From contig NZ_CP077941.1 of the NCBI RefSeq assembly GCF_019722725.1, forward strand, positions 1,984,001-2,048,000: 64,000 bases of DNA, given 5' to 3'. The stretch is from Vreelandella profundi (GTDB lineage: Bacteria > Pseudomonadota > Gammaproteobacteria > Pseudomonadales > Halomonadaceae). Shown piece by piece: positions 63,493 through 64,000 of this stretch; position 1 is the stretch's first letter; every line of letters begins with the position of its first letter. The notes under the pieces are model-generated. The model saw nothing but the letters and a program-made list of their open reading frames with translations. It ran no database searches and was not told where the DNA came from. The position numbers and the translations under genes are program-made.

Positions 63493-64000
63493 CAGCGGCT
63501 CCGATAGAGCAGAAACAGAAAGGTAGGAACGCCCAGTAGCGCAGTGATCACGCCGACCGGCAGCTGTTCTGGCGCGATCATGGTGCGCGCCAGCGTGTCG
63601 GCCAGTACTAACAGCGTGCCACCCGCTAACGCGCAGGCAGGCAGTATCAGCCGCTGATCATTACCCAACAGCAAGCGCAGCATATGCGGCACCACTAAAC
63701 CCACAAAACCAATGCTACCCGCGGTCGTGACCGCCGCCGCCGTTAGCAAGCTGGCGGCAACGTAGATACACCACTCAAGCGGTTTAACCGCAACGCCCAG
63801 CGCGGCGGCCTGCTGCGGGCCACGCGCCAGCACGTTTAAGCTACGCCCAAGCGGAATCAGCACCACGCAGGTGGCTAATAGCAGCAGTAGCGGCGGCCAC
63901 GGCGTTCGGGCGTAGGAAAGATCGCCCATCAGCCAATAGAGCATACCCGGAAGACGCTCGGCCGGGCTCAAGGCCAACATCAGCGTAATCACCGCGCCCC
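63492..64000 (-). CDS. FecCD/BtuC-family permease, C-terminal part
   Basis: The last 169 codons of a permease; the start lies beyond the right edge. Visible motifs: GMLYWLMGDLSYA, then GVAVKPLEWCIYVAASLLTAAAV and GSIGFVGLVVPHMLRLLLG, ending VGVITALLGVPTFLFLLYRSR (cut short in quotation). It is the partner of the ATPase that follows. Confidence 0.9.
   Translation of the reverse strand, partial: GAVITLMLALSPAERLPGMLYWLMGDLSYARTPWPPLLLLLATCVVLIPLGRSLNVLARGPQQAAALGVAVKPLEWCIYVAASLLTAAAVTTAGSIGFVGLVVPHMLRLLLGNDQRLILPACALAGGTLLVLADTLARTMIAPEQLPVGVITALLGVPTFLFLLYRSR

Noticed and set aside
1..64000. CRISPR arrays, tRNA or rRNA genes, prophage
   Set aside because: No regularly spaced repeats, no tRNA-like cloverleaf with CCA end, no rRNA sequence and no phage structural genes were seen on either strand.

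Overview
The window looks like a chromosomal segment of a moderately GC-rich marine or halophilic gammaproteobacterium, most likely of the Halomonas type. This rests on my recognition of protein families and gene style (oxygen-dependent cobalamin operon, Mpl, OmpW, GpdQ-like and tripartite transport loci), not on a database search. No rRNA, tRNA or CRISPR array is visible. Layout, 1-22 kb: the 5' part of mpl (minus strand), a glutaredoxin-like gene, a small periplasmic protein, then a dipeptide-type ABC importer operon followed by a LysR regulator and the Xaa-Pro dipeptidase pepQ. These together suggest uptake and cleavage of proline-containing dipeptides. Next come ompW, a candidate small RNA with its own intrinsic terminator, a MoxR ATPase/VWA pair, ridA, and a tripartite tricarboxylate locus (fused TctA-TctB, TctC, a PrpF-family isomerase, and a divergent LysR with a palindromic site between). 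Cobyric acid synthase (cobQ) stands alone. Layout, 22-39 kb: a LacI regulator with a perfect palindromic operator heads an ABC importer operon ending in a GpdQ-like phosphodiesterase. After that come an AraC-Ogt fusion, glutaminase, a LysE exporter with an AraC regulator, two small membrane proteins, DUF4019, a cupin, a methyltransferase, yehS, two VOC proteins, rhlE and a Rho paralogue that lacks the RNA-binding N-terminal half. Layout, 39.8-42.1 kb: a small integron-cassette cluster without integrase. It holds an attC site, a dinJ-yafQ toxin-antitoxin cassette whose attC is split by a short IS1182-like non-autonomous element, and a second cassette with an AT-rich unknown gene bearing a zinc-ligand motif. 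The cassette boundaries were inferred by matching each cassette start (GTTRRRY) to the complementary R'' box at its end. Layout, 42.4-64 kb: ytoQ, then a tightly overlapping minus-strand operon for oxygen-dependent cobalamin synthesis: ChlID-like chelatase, cobO, cobB, cobW, cobN, cobG, cobH, cobI, cobJ, cobL, cobE, cobM and cobF. cobK is inserted on the opposite strand, and its start codon overlaps that of cobL. Beyond the operon lie two cobalamin/siderophore-type ABC importers (one plus, one minus and cut by the window edge) around a Yip1-type membrane protein. The metabolic core is therefore corrin-ring synthesis, cobalt insertion, amidation and adenosylation, with likely corrinoid or metal-chelate uptake next door. 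No cobalamin riboswitch could be recognised upstream of either set.
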